Shown here one piece after another: positions 15,839 through 24,549 of a stretch of DNA of 64,000 bases. Within the stretch, counting starts at the first letter, position 1; each line of letters starts with the position of its first letter. The position numbers and the translations under genes were made by a program. Below the pieces are notes generated by a model. It was given only the letters and a program-made list of their open reading frames with translations, was not told where the DNA came from and made no database searches. Source of the DNA: Chloroflexota bacterium (lineage in GTDB: Bacteria; Chloroflexota; UBA11872; VXOZ01); the NCBI GenBank assembly GCA_028874195.1, contig JAPPLM010000044.1:1-64000 (forward strand). Direction: 5' to 3'.

Positions 15839-16152
15839 GAGTCACCTCTCCCTCCAAGGAAAGGCTGCCGAAAGCCGCTTCTGTAACGGCCATTCATGCG
15901 CAAGCGTGGTCCGCAAACGTAGTCGGATACGAGAAATGTAATGTTTCTTACCGTAAACGTAAGACTCTTAGGCAATTCTTAAGATTGTCTAGAGCCTTGG
16001 GACTATTGCCATAATACCCCATGCTATAATGAGTAGCAGTTCGCAGAGGGATCTTTGGTGGGAATTGGAGCCACAGCGTCTTGCGCATTGCAGCGCATGG
16101 TACAGTATCAGTAACCTATTCTCCCCTTTAGTATGGAAGGCACGGTGAAGCT
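15839..16152. other. Divergent promoter region
   Basis: 314 bases between the acetyltransferase (minus) and the FtsH-like gene (plus). It is AT-richer than its surroundings, with an inverted repeat CTTAC-N7-GTAAG at 15947-15963, a CTTAAG palindrome near 15978-15983 and an extended -10 at 16022-16030. It is a plausible regulatory zone and holds no gene. Confidence 0.6.
16022..16030 (+). promoter_or_regulatory. Extended -10 promoter element of the FtsH-like gene
   Basis: TGCTATAAT, a consensus -10 hexamer with the TGN extension, lies 123 bases before the ATG at 16153. No good -35 is found at 17 bases, which extended -10 promoters tolerate. It implies a 5' leader of about 115 bases. Confidence 0.5.
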
Positions 16153-17970
16153 ATGATAGGCGGGGTCCTGGGGTTCATCGGTCGTCACTGGCGCGGCATC
16201 CTGTTGTGGGTGCTGGTAGCGATCGGCTTTTGGTGGTCTGTTGCCACGTTTGGCGCAGGGAACGTCCTGCAGGTTCTATTTCTCATCTTCGCCACGCTCT
16301 TCCAGCTTGCCTTTGCGATCCTCTTTGTCCTCATACAGTTCGTGGCGCTCTTCTGGTTCCTCGGCCGCGGACGCGTCTATTGGATCATGCCCGGTGGTGA
16401 GACCGGGATTTCCTTTAAGGACTACCGTGGCAACGAGCAAGTCTTGGAAGTATCGGCGCGGATTGTGACCCTGCTGCGCGGTGTGCGTGATTTCAAGCGC
16501 ATGGGCGGCGAGGTTTCACGCGGCTTGCTGCTGATTGGGCCGCCAGGCACCGGTAAGACGTACCTGGCGCAAGCCATTGCCACTGAGGCCGGGGTGCCGT
16601 TTGCGTATGCGTCCGCGCCCGGCTTTCAAAACATGTTCATGGGCGTGGGCAACCTGCGCATCATGATGCTCTATGGCAAGGCGCGACGGCTCGCGCGGAA
16701 GTATGGTTCCGCTATCATCTTCATTGATGAGATTGATGCCGTCGGTACTGCTCGAACGTCTCAGATGGGCGGCGGCATGGGCGCGATGGGCGGCATGTTC
16801 GGCGGCGGTATGGGCATGCTCAACACGCTGCTGCTCGAGATGGACCCGCCCAACGTCGACACGAGTTGGAAGGCGCGTATTTTGCGCCGCCTCGGTCTCC
16901 GCCGAGGCAAAGCCGTGCAACCGGTAGTGCTCACGATTGGCGCAACGAACATCGCTGAAGTGTTGGACCAGGCGCTGCTTCGTCCGGGACGCTTCGACCG
17001 CAAGATTACGATTGACGCGCCGGATTTCGACGGTCGCAAAGACGTCATTCAATACTACATGGACAAGGTTCGTCACGATCCCGATATCGACATCGACAGG
17101 ATCGCTGCCGACACGGTGGGCTACACGCCGGTCAGCATCAAATACCTCATTAACGAAGCTGCGGTCGTCGCGCACTTCGAGGGTCGCGACTATGTTTCGT
17201 ATACAGACTTCAGCGAGGCGCGAGAGACGAATGAGTGGGGCTTGCGCCAGCCGATCCGCAGCATGAACGAGAAGGAACGGCGGCGGTTGGCATACCATGA
17301 GACCGGGCACGCCATTGCGATGGCGTTGCTGCAGCCGGAGAACAAGCTCTATAAGGTCACGATCATCCGCTATGGTCGTGCCCTGGGTCTCGCCGCCAGT
17401 ACGCCACTGGAAGAGCGCTACACGCAGTCCCGTGAAGAGGTGCTCTCGGAAATCAAGGTTGCGCTTGCCAGCCGCGCCGCTGAGGAACTCTTCTTGGGCA
17501 CCGGGCTCACCGGTGTCACGTCCGACCTGCAACAGGCGACGCGTCTCGCGATGGGATACTTCGGCTTTTACGGCATGGGCAACAGCTTCTATTCGTATCT
17601 CGCCATGCCCACCGGATTGGGCGGCATCGACCCGGATACCAAACGCCGCATAGAGGCCTTGCTGGACGAGCAATATCGTGAAGTGAAGCAACTCTTGGCC
17701 GAGTATGCCGATGAAGTGCACATCATTTCTGAACGGCTGCTGGAAGAGTTGGAACTGCACGGTGAGGAGGTCAAAGAGGTCCTCGAATCACGGCGACCGC
17801 AGCGCGAGCCTGTGGGGGTCGCCGCTCTGACCGGCTACTCGAGCGGTCTGGCGTTGGGCCAGCAAAGCAACGGCCCGTCGGACTCCCCGGGGCCAAACGG
17901 CAATCCGGTCGATCCTGCTGATAATCAAGTGGAGTCAAGCGAGGAAGCGGACGAGAAATCTGATTCCTAA
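16153..17970 (+). CDS. FtsH-like membrane AAA+ zinc metalloprotease, divergent
   Basis: 605 residues. Two N-terminal membrane segments (about 9-27 and 37-65) lead into an AAA+ module with Walker A GPPGTGKT (129-136), Walker B IIFIDEID (188-195) and the sensor/arginine region RPGRFDRKI. Within the AAA domain is a Met/Gly-rich insertion (about residues 204-223, QMGGGMGAMGGMFGGGMGML) and a basic insert (RILRRLGLRRGKA). The peptidase motif is HETGH (382-386), where FtsH has HEAGH, with TSDLQQAT as the probable third-ligand region. It ends in an acidic, disordered tail. FtsH degrades membrane and regulatory proteins; this divergent form is probably a second, specialised copy. A terminator follows. 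Confidence 0.88.
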   Translation: MIGGVLGFIGRHWRGILLWVLVAIGFWWSVATFGAGNVLQVLFLIFATLFQLAFAILFVLIQFVALFWFLGRGRVYWIMPGGETGISFKDYRGNEQVLEVSARIVTLLRGVRDFKRMGGEVSRGLLLIGPPGTGKTYLAQAIATEAGVPFAYASAPGFQNMFMGVGNLRIMMLYGKARRLARKYGSAIIFIDEIDAVGTARTSQMGGGMGAMGGMFGGGMGMLNTLLLEMDPPNVDTSWKARILRRLGLRRGKAVQPVVLTIGATNIAEVLDQALLRPGRFDRKITIDAPDFDGRKDVIQYYMDKVRHDPDIDIDRIAADTVGYTPVSIKYLINEAAVVAHFEGRDYVSYTDFSEARETNEWGLRQPIRSMNEKERRRLAYHETGHAIAMALLQPENKLYKVTIIRYGRALGLAASTPLEERYTQSREEVLSEIKVALASRAAEELFLGTGLTGVTSDLQQATRLAMGYFGFYGMGNSFYSYLAMPTGLGGIDPDTKRRIEALLDEQYREVKQLLAEYADEVHIISERLLEELELHGEEVKEVLESRRPQREPVGVAALTGYSSGLALGQQSNGPSDSPGPNGNPVDPADNQVESSEEADEKSDS

Positions 17971-18026
17971 GAGCAGAATTGGGAAAGGCTGATTACGCTT
18001 GGCTCATGGCGACTTAGTCCAAGATG

Positions 18027-18076
18027 GCGCACTATCAGCGTGCTGCGCATAGCATGAGGATAGTGCGCTCTTTTTC
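18027..18076 (+). terminator. Rho-independent terminator after the FtsH-like gene
   Basis: Perfect 10-bp stem GCGCACTATC (18027-18036) with GATAGTGCGC (18059-18068). A nested stem, CGTGCT with AGCATG, lies in the loop, and the stem is followed by CTCTTTTTCTCC. Placed about 55 bases after the protease stop, it should separate it from the UPF0182 gene. Confidence 0.85.
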
Positions 18077-18146
18077 TCCAATCGTCTATACAGAATCTAG
18101 TGAAACATCGTAGCAACGCTACGCGACGTAAACTGTGAGGATGTCC

Positions 18147-21059
18147 ATGCAGCGCAACACCGTGATTGGTGCAGTATTTGTCGGTATCGTCGTACTTATC
18201 GCGCTGGTGCTCGTTGTACCGAATATTCTTGCCGACTGGCTCTGGTACCAGAGCCTCGAGCGCACCGATGTCTTTTCCAGAATCATTACACTGCAAATAG
18301 GCCTCTTCGCCGCCGGCTTGGTCGTCTTTGGCGTCCTGTACTTTGGCAACATGACCTTAGTACGCAAGATCGTGGCACGTCAGGCGTACAACACCGGTGA
18401 AGACTTTCTCTCCAATTCAGCACGGCGGACCGAGCACGTATCGCGGGTCATTTCCGGCATTGTCGGTGTGATTGCCTCTGTACTCTTTGGCCTGCTGGCC
18501 TCCGGGCAGTGGAACACGGTACTCCGCGCCCAGAACCTTGTCGAATTTGGAATCGCCGATCCTCTATTCAATAGAGACCTCTCGTTCTTCGTCTTTACGC
18601 TGCCGCTGCTGGAGTTCGTACAGGGCTGGCTGTTCAGAGCGGTTGTGTTGGTGCTGGTGGTAGCGGTATTCGCGTATGGTTTCCGCCTTGTGCTGCCGTA
18701 CATGATCTCGCCGGAAGACGATGAGGGGGAGCGACGCGAAATCCCCAAGAGCCTGGTCGCGGGGCCGCCTATTCGCATTCACCTCTCCGTACTCGGCTTC
18801 CTGTTGATGGTGTTAGTGGGTTGGGCGCATTGGCTGAGCTTGCATACCCTTGAGTTCTCTACGCGGGGCGCAGCCTACGGGGCCAGCTACATCGACGCGA
18901 ACATCATGCAGCCGGTGCAACAAGTGCTGATCGTGTTGGCGGTAGTGGCCGCAGTAGGCCTTGTTATTGGCGCTGTCTTCAATCTGCAGTGGGTGCCCAT
19001 AGGCGGTTTCGGTCTGTGGCTGCTTGTGCTGGTCGTAGGTGGGTGGGCCTATCCCGGCCTGGCGCACCGGCTGGAAGTGCAACCGAATGAGCTGGAGCGC
19101 GAGCGTCCCTACATCGAGAACAACATTGCGTTTACCCGCGAGGCGTACGGCCTCAACCGCATCGTGGAAATGGAGCACCCCGGCGAGCCCGCGGTAACGC
19201 AAGAAGAGTTGGTGGGTAATCCTCTGACGGTCCGCAATTTCCGCCTGTGGGATCCCGAACCGCTGCTGATCACCTATAACCAGGTGCAGAGCATCCGCCT
19301 CTACTACGATATTCTCGATGCGGACGTAGACCGTTATTACGTGGACGGCGAGTATCGCCAAGTCATGGTTGGCGCGCGGGAACTTTCACCGGAGAAGTTG
19401 CCGGGCTCGGCGCAGACGTGGGTCAACCGCCGGCTGCAATTTACCCATGGCTACGGTGTGGTAATGAGCCCGGTGAACGAGGTCTCGCCGGAGGGATTGC
19501 CGTCGTTTTTCCTCAAGGACGTACCGCCTACCGGAATCATGGATATCGAACGACCGGAAATCTACTATGGCGAGAAGACGTTTGACTACGTAATCGTCAA
19601 CGCGCGAATTGCGGAGATTGACTATCCCCGTGGTGAAGACAATGCACGCTCGTTATACCAGTCTCGCACGGGAGTGGGCGTAGGCACGTATCTGCGTAAG
19701 CTGCTCTACGCCTGGTACCTCAAGGACGTGAACATCCTGCTCTCCGATGAACTAACGCCCGACAGCCAGATTCTTTACCGACGTCAGGTACGAGAGCGTG
19801 TGGCAACGGTCGCGCCGTTCCTCGTCATCGACCAAGACCCCTACATCGTGGTTGCCGACGGCCAACTCTTCTGGATCGTCGATGCCTATACGTTCACCGA
19901 CCGCTACCCGTATTCGCAGCCGCTGGCCGGCGCTTTCAACTACATTCGCAACAGCGTCAAGGCAACCGTCAATGCCTACGACGGCACGGTGCGTCTGTAC
20001 GCGGTGGAGGAAGACGAACCGATCCTGCAGGCGTACTCGCAGGCCTTCCCGGACCTCTTCCAGCCTTTGAGCGAAATGCCGCCGTCAATCCTCCAGCATA
20101 TTCGCTATCCGGCGTTTCTCTTCCAGGTCCAGGTAGAGCTTTATTCTCTCTACCATATGCAGAAACCGGATATCTTCTACAATCGCGAGGACGCGTTCTC
20201 GCGGCCGCGTGAGCTTTATGGTGGCGGCCAGGTTCCCGTGCGGCCGTACTACGTCATCATGCGGCTTCCCGATTTCCCACGCGAAGAATTTATCCTCATC
20301 ATGCCGTATACGCCGATACAGAAGGATAATATGGTGGCGTGGCTGGCCGCGCGGTCCGATCCCGAGGGCTACGGCTCGCTCTTCGCCTTCAAGTATCCCA
20401 AGGATAAGCTCATCTTCGGACCGATGCAGATCGAAGCGCGCGCCGACCAGGACACCACAATTTCTCAGCAGTTTACCCTCTGGGGGCAGGGTGGTTCGCG
20501 CGTGATTCGCGGGAATCTCCTGGTTGTACCCATCGGCCAATCGAATTTGTACGTAGAGCCAATCTATCTTCAGTCCGAACAGGGCCAGTTGCCTGAACTC
20601 AAGCGCGTGATCATCGCCAATGGCTCCAACATCGTGATGGCCGAGTCGGTCCTGCAAGGACTGCAACAGTTGTTTGGCGAGGGAGTGGAAGGAATCTTTT
20701 CCGGCACTATCGCGGCCACTGGAGGCAGCGGTACGCAGAGCGGTTCGGGCACCACGACAGCCGTTACGCCCACGCCTGCGCCTGTGATCTTGCCGACGCC
20801 AACCACGGCGCCGCAGCCGACGGCGCAACCTCAGGTGACGCCTCAGGCTGGGACAACGCCAACGCCAAGCCAACTGACGCCACCGGCGGCTACGACGCCT
20901 GGCCCCGTCAATTCTGTTCAGGAATTGCTTGACGCGCTCAAGCGGCAAAACGAGTTGATACAGCAGCAGCTTGAGTTGAATCAGCAACTCTTGGATGAGC
21001 TGCAAAACCAGATTACGGACGAGAATCAAGATGAGAGTGGAAGTGAGAGTGAGGAGTAA
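18147..21059 (+). CDS. UPF0182 family large membrane protein
   Basis: About 970 residues. ATG 18147 was chosen because GAGG lies 6 bases upstream; GTG 18135 and ATG 18141 are in-frame alternatives. About seven hydrophobic segments occupy the first third. A long extracytoplasmic-type region follows, with features of the family such as ERPYIENNIAFTREAYGL, NFRLWDPEPLL and YYGEKTFDYVIVNAR. The end is unusual: a Pro/Thr/Gln-rich linker (about residues 865-915), then a Gln/Leu helix of coiled-coil type (ELLDALKRQNELIQQQLELN) and an acidic tail. UPF0182 proteins occur in actinobacteria, cyanobacteria and Chloroflexota, and their function is unknown. Confidence 0.93.
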   Translation: MQRNTVIGAVFVGIVVLIALVLVVPNILADWLWYQSLERTDVFSRIITLQIGLFAAGLVVFGVLYFGNMTLVRKIVARQAYNTGEDFLSNSARRTEHVSRVISGIVGVIASVLFGLLASGQWNTVLRAQNLVEFGIADPLFNRDLSFFVFTLPLLEFVQGWLFRAVVLVLVVAVFAYGFRLVLPYMISPEDDEGERREIPKSLVAGPPIRIHLSVLGFLLMVLVGWAHWLSLHTLEFSTRGAAYGASYIDANIMQPVQQVLIVLAVVAAVGLVIGAVFNLQWVPIGGFGLWLLVLVVGGWAYPGLAHRLEVQPNELERERPYIENNIAFTREAYGLNRIVEMEHPGEPAVTQEELVGNPLTVRNFRLWDPEPLLITYNQVQSIRLYYDILDADVDRYYVDGEYRQVMVGARELSPEKLPGSAQTWVNRRLQFTHGYGVVMSPVNEVSPEGLPSFFLKDVPPTGIMDIERPEIYYGEKTFDYVIVNARIAEIDYPRGEDNARSLYQSRTGVGVGTYLRKLLYAWYLKDVNILLSDELTPDSQILYRRQVRERVATVAPFLVIDQDPYIVVADGQLFWIVDAYTFTDRYPYSQPLAGAFNYIRNSVKATVNAYDGTVRLYAVEEDEPILQAYSQAFPDLFQPLSEMPPSILQHIRYPAFLFQVQVELYSLYHMQKPDIFYNREDAFSRPRELYGGGQVPVRPYYVIMRLPDFPREEFILIMPYTPIQKDNMVAWLAARSDPEGYGSLFAFKYPKDKLIFGPMQIEARADQDTTISQQFTLWGQGGSRVIRGNLLVVPIGQSNLYVEPIYLQSEQGQLPELKRVIIANGSNIVMAESVLQGLQQLFGEGVEGIFSGTIAATGGSGTQSGSGTTTAVTPTPAPVILPTPTTAPQPTAQPQVTPQAGTTPTPSQLTPPAATTPGPVNSVQELLDALKRQNELIQQQLELNQQLLDELQNQITDENQDESGSESEE

Positions 21060-21226
21060 CCCTCTTTGCCCTGGTAGTCAATGGTTTAAGTACGAAGTAC
21101 ATAGGATTGGGCGGCTGAGACAGGTGGAAGTGCCCCCACTTTGACTGGCATTGACGTGTGTACGTGTCCGTTTAAGGTTCCAATTTGGCGAACGGCGCTC
21201 AGATAGGTGACGAGATTGGATTCGCG

Positions 21227-21478
21227 GTGACCAAAGCACGCATATACGTGACATACAAGCCGACCGTCCTTGACCCGCAGGGCAATGCTATCCAGACAGC
21301 GCTCCACCACCTTGGATTTGCAGACGTAGAATCCGTGCGCATGGGCAAGTACCTAGAAGTCGAACTGCATACGGATGATACGTCCCGGGCTCAGGAGGAG
21401 GTGGAGGCTATGTGCCAACAGTTGCTGGCCAACCCCGTGATCGAAAGCTACCGCTTCGACTTGGAGACGGCGCAGTGA
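21227..21478 (+). CDS. purS: Phosphoribosylformylglycinamidine synthase subunit PurS
   Basis: 83 residues from GTG 21227, matching the usual length of about 80; TTG 21185 in frame with AAGG upstream would add 14 residues. ARIYVTYKPTVLDPQGNAIQ and GFADVESVRMGKYLEVEL are typical of PurS, the small scaffold that joins PurQ and PurL in FGAM synthetase. Its TGA overlaps the GTG of purQ (GTGA), so the two are translationally coupled. First gene of the purine operon. Confidence 0.9.
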   Translation: MTKARIYVTYKPTVLDPQGNAIQTALHHLGFADVESVRMGKYLEVELHTDDTSRAQEEVEAMCQQLLANPVIESYRFDLETAQ

Positions 21479-22182
21479 AGCTTGGCATTGTGCAGTTTCC
21501 CGGTTCCAACTGTGATCATGATTGCCTCCATGTTGTCCGCTCTGTGCTGCAGGTCGAAGCGGACCTGATTTGGCACGAGGCGACGCAGGTCGCAGGCTAT
21601 GACGCACTCGTGTTGCCGGGCGGCTTCTCCTATGGCGACTACCTGCGGTCTGGGTCTATCGCTCGCTTCTCCCCCGTCATGCGCGCGGTAACGGATTTTG
21701 CGGAAGCCGGTGGGCTCGTGCTCGGCATTTGCAACGGCTTTCAGATACTCACCGAGGCAGGGCTCTTGCCGGGCGCGCTGCTTAGGAATAGCGCGCTCGA
21801 GTTCCGCTGCGGTTGGGTGCACCTGCGCGTAGAGAGCACGGCGTCGCCATTCATGGCGTCTTATGGCCACGGCCAGGTCCTGCGGATGCCGGTCGCCCAC
21901 GGCGACGGCAACTATGTAGCCGATCCGGACGTGCTTAGCCGCATGCGTGACAACGGCCAGGTTACGCTACGTTACTGCGATGCCGAGGGAAACGTTACGC
22001 CAACAGCAAACCCCAACGGTTCCGTGGACAACATCGCCGGAGTGTGCAATGAGTCCGGCAATGTTTTCGCCCTGATGCCGCACCCGGAACGATGCGCTGA
22101 GCCGGAATTGGGCGGCGTGGACGGCTTAGGCATTTGGCAGGCAATGGTACTGGCGCTCACATCTGCGCCTCTGCGCGTGTGA
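21475..22182 (+). CDS. purQ: Phosphoribosylformylglycinamidine synthase subunit PurQ (glutaminase)
   Basis: 235 residues from GTG 21475. It begins KLGIVQFPGSNCDHD. Class I glutamine amidotransferase triad: the nucleophile in GLVLGICNGFQIL and a His/Glu in MPHPERCAEPELGG. It supplies ammonia from glutamine to PurL for the conversion of FGAR to FGAM. It is coupled by a 4-base overlap to purS and lies 130 bases upstream of purL. Confidence 0.95.
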   Translation: MKLGIVQFPGSNCDHDCLHVVRSVLQVEADLIWHEATQVAGYDALVLPGGFSYGDYLRSGSIARFSPVMRAVTDFAEAGGLVLGICNGFQILTEAGLLPGALLRNSALEFRCGWVHLRVESTASPFMASYGHGQVLRMPVAHGDGNYVADPDVLSRMRDNGQVTLRYCDAEGNVTPTANPNGSVDNIAGVCNESGNVFALMPHPERCAEPELGGVDGLGIWQAMVLALTSAPLRV

Positions 22183-22312
22183 GTTCGCTTGCCCCCCATG
22201 CCACCGATTCACTCTTGCGGATGTGGACATCCTGTGCCTGTGTCTTGATAATCTTAGTCGCAATTACACTTGGGCGCTTTGCTAGTTTCGCGGTTTCTCA
22301 GCGAGGGATAGC

Positions 22313-24523
22313 GTGACTCGAACAGACACTGCCGTATCAGATGCCGACTTGCGAGAAGTCTCGCTCACGCGCAGCGAATATGAGCGCATCTGCAATCAGC
22401 TAGGCCGCGCGCCCAACCGCGTTGAGTTGGGCATGTTCGGCGCCATGTGGAGCGAGCACTGCGGCTACAAGAACTCGCGTCCGCTGCTGAAACTGCTGCC
22501 CACCGACGGCAAGCACGTCCTCATTGGCGCAGGTGAAGAAAACGCCGGCGCCGTGGACATCGGTCACGGACTTGCCGTGGTCTTCAAGGTCGAGAGCCAC
22601 AACCACCCCAGCGCGGTAGAGCCGTTCCAGGGCGCGGCCACCGGGATCGGCGGCATCGTGCGCGATATCTTTACCATGGGCGCGCGCCCCATTGCCCTGC
22701 TCAACTCCTTGCGTTTCGGAAACCTCGACGACGCGCGTAACCGCTATTTGTTCAACGGCGTCGTCAGCGGCATCAGCCATTATGGAAACTGCGTGGGTAT
22801 TCCGGACGTAGGCGGCGAAGTAAATTTCGCGTCGTGCTATGCCGGCAACCCGCTCGTCAACGCCATGTGCGTTGGTATTATTCCGCAGGAGAAGCTCATT
22901 CGCGCGCGGGCGCGCGGCACTGGCAATACGTTGATGCTGGTGGGCGCGGCGACCGGCCGGGACGGGATTCACGGCGCGTCGTTCGCTTCCTTGGATGACC
23001 CCGAACTCTCACACCGCGGCGTGGTGCAGGTGGGCGATCCTTTCATGGAGAAGCTCCTTATCGAAGCGTGTCTCGAACTCGGGGAAACCGACTACCTGGT
23101 GGGATTGCAGGACCTCGGCGCGGCCGGATTGACTAGCTCCTCCGTGGAAGCGGCGCACAAGGGCGAGAGCGGCGTGGATATCGACGTCAGTCGCGTCCCC
23201 TGCCGTGAAGAGGCAATGACCCCCTATGAGATCATGTTGAGCGAGAGCCAGGAACGCATGCTCGCGATTGTGCGCCAGGGCGCAGAGGAGGATGTGGCAG
23301 CGATCTTCTCGCGCTGGGGGCTGCACTCGACAGTAATCGGTCGCGTTACAAGCGATGGTATGGTGCGTGTGCGCAACGGCACGGAGGTCGCGGCGGAGAT
23401 TCCGGCGCACCTTCTCGCAGATGCTCCAACTTATGTAAGAAATGGCACCGCTCCGGACTACTTGCAAGAAACACACGCGTTTCAGCCGGAGTCTTTGCCG
23501 GAACTACAAGACTATAATAAAGCCCTCCTCGCGCTGCTTGCCAGCCCCAACATCGCCAGCAAAGAGTGCGTCTTCCGTCAATATGACTACAGCGTCCAGG
23601 TCAACACGGTACAGGGGCCCGGTGGCGATGCGGCGGTGCTCCGCGTAAAGGGCACGCCGGCAGGGCTTGCCGTCACGATAGACGGCAATGGGCAGTACTG
23701 TTATCTCGATCCGTTTGGAGGCGGCGCTATTGCCGTGGCGGAGGCGGCGCGGAATCTCGCCTGTGTGGGCGCCGAGCCGCTTGCCCTTACCAACTGCCTC
23801 AATTTCGGCAACCCGGAAAAGACCGACGTCTATTACCAGTTGCAGGGCGTGATACGGGGCATGGCGGCGGCGTGCGAGGCGCTGAGTGTGCCGGTGGTGA
23901 GCGGAAATGTCAGCCTGTATAACGAAACGCGCGGCCAGCCGATCTATCCCACCCCAATGGTCGGCATGCTCGGCAAGCTGGAGTCTCTCCAACCGAGCAC
24001 GACCCTGGCTTTCCAGCGGGAGGGAGACATTATCGCATTGCTCGGCCCTCAAACCGACCATTGCGGCGGTAGCGAGTACGTGGCACAGATTCACGGCGTT
24101 GTTACGGGTCGTGCGCCGTCCATTGATCTCGACATGGAAGTGCGCGTGCAGTCCGTCTGCCGACAGATTATTCGCGCCGGCCTGATTAGCAGCGCGCATG
24201 ACTGTTCTCAAGGCGGCCTGGCCGTTGCGCTCGCTGAGAGCGCCATCGCGGGTGGCGTCGGGTTTCAGGTGGATATCCCAGGCGAGGGGCGCGTGGACAG
24301 TCTCTTGTTTGGCGAGGGGCAGTCACGCATTGTTGTCAGCCTGCCTGAAGAGAATCTGGCCGCAGTGCGTGCTTTAGCCGGAGATCAGGGCGTACCGTGC
24401 ACGGTTATTGGGAGCGTCCAGGGCGATGCGGTCGTGCTGGGCGACAAGGTGTCTATGCCACTGGCATCTGCGCAACGGGCGTGGCAGAATGGAGTGGCGG
24501 AGGCACTGGCCGAGACAGGGTGA
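22313..24523 (+). CDS. purL: Phosphoribosylformylglycinamidine synthase subunit PurL
   Basis: 736 residues, the short (PurS/PurQ-dependent) form. GTG start with GAGGG upstream. Signature segments: MFGAMWSEHCGYKNSRPLL near residue 45, VFKVESHNHPSAVEPFQGAATGIGGIVRD, GLQDLGAAGLTSSSVE in the middle, and SAHDCSQGGLAVALAESA towards the end. It catalyses ATP-dependent amidation of FGAR with ammonia channelled from PurQ. Confidence 0.96.
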   Translation: MTRTDTAVSDADLREVSLTRSEYERICNQLGRAPNRVELGMFGAMWSEHCGYKNSRPLLKLLPTDGKHVLIGAGEENAGAVDIGHGLAVVFKVESHNHPSAVEPFQGAATGIGGIVRDIFTMGARPIALLNSLRFGNLDDARNRYLFNGVVSGISHYGNCVGIPDVGGEVNFASCYAGNPLVNAMCVGIIPQEKLIRARARGTGNTLMLVGAATGRDGIHGASFASLDDPELSHRGVVQVGDPFMEKLLIEACLELGETDYLVGLQDLGAAGLTSSSVEAAHKGESGVDIDVSRVPCREEAMTPYEIMLSESQERMLAIVRQGAEEDVAAIFSRWGLHSTVIGRVTSDGMVRVRNGTEVAAEIPAHLLADAPTYVRNGTAPDYLQETHAFQPESLPELQDYNKALLALLASPNIASKECVFRQYDYSVQVNTVQGPGGDAAVLRVKGTPAGLAVTIDGNGQYCYLDPFGGGAIAVAEAARNLACVGAEPLALTNCLNFGNPEKTDVYYQLQGVIRGMAAACEALSVPVVSGNVSLYNETRGQPIYPTPMVGMLGKLESLQPSTTLAFQREGDIIALLGPQTDHCGGSEYVAQIHGVVTGRAPSIDLDMEVRVQSVCRQIIRAGLISSAHDCSQGGLAVALAESAIAGGVGFQVDIPGEGRVDSLLFGEGQSRIVVSLPEENLAAVRALAGDQGVPCTVIGSVQGDAVVLGDKVSMPLASAQRAWQNGVAEALAETG

Positions 24524-24549
24524 CAGGCACGCAGATTCGGAGGGGGGCT

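Noticed and set aside
16516-17760. Long antisense open frame inside the protease gene
   Set aside because: A shadow of high-GC coding sequence: no motifs, no ribosome site, and basic low-complexity composition. The same holds for 136-1275 (minus) and 8735-9925 (plus).
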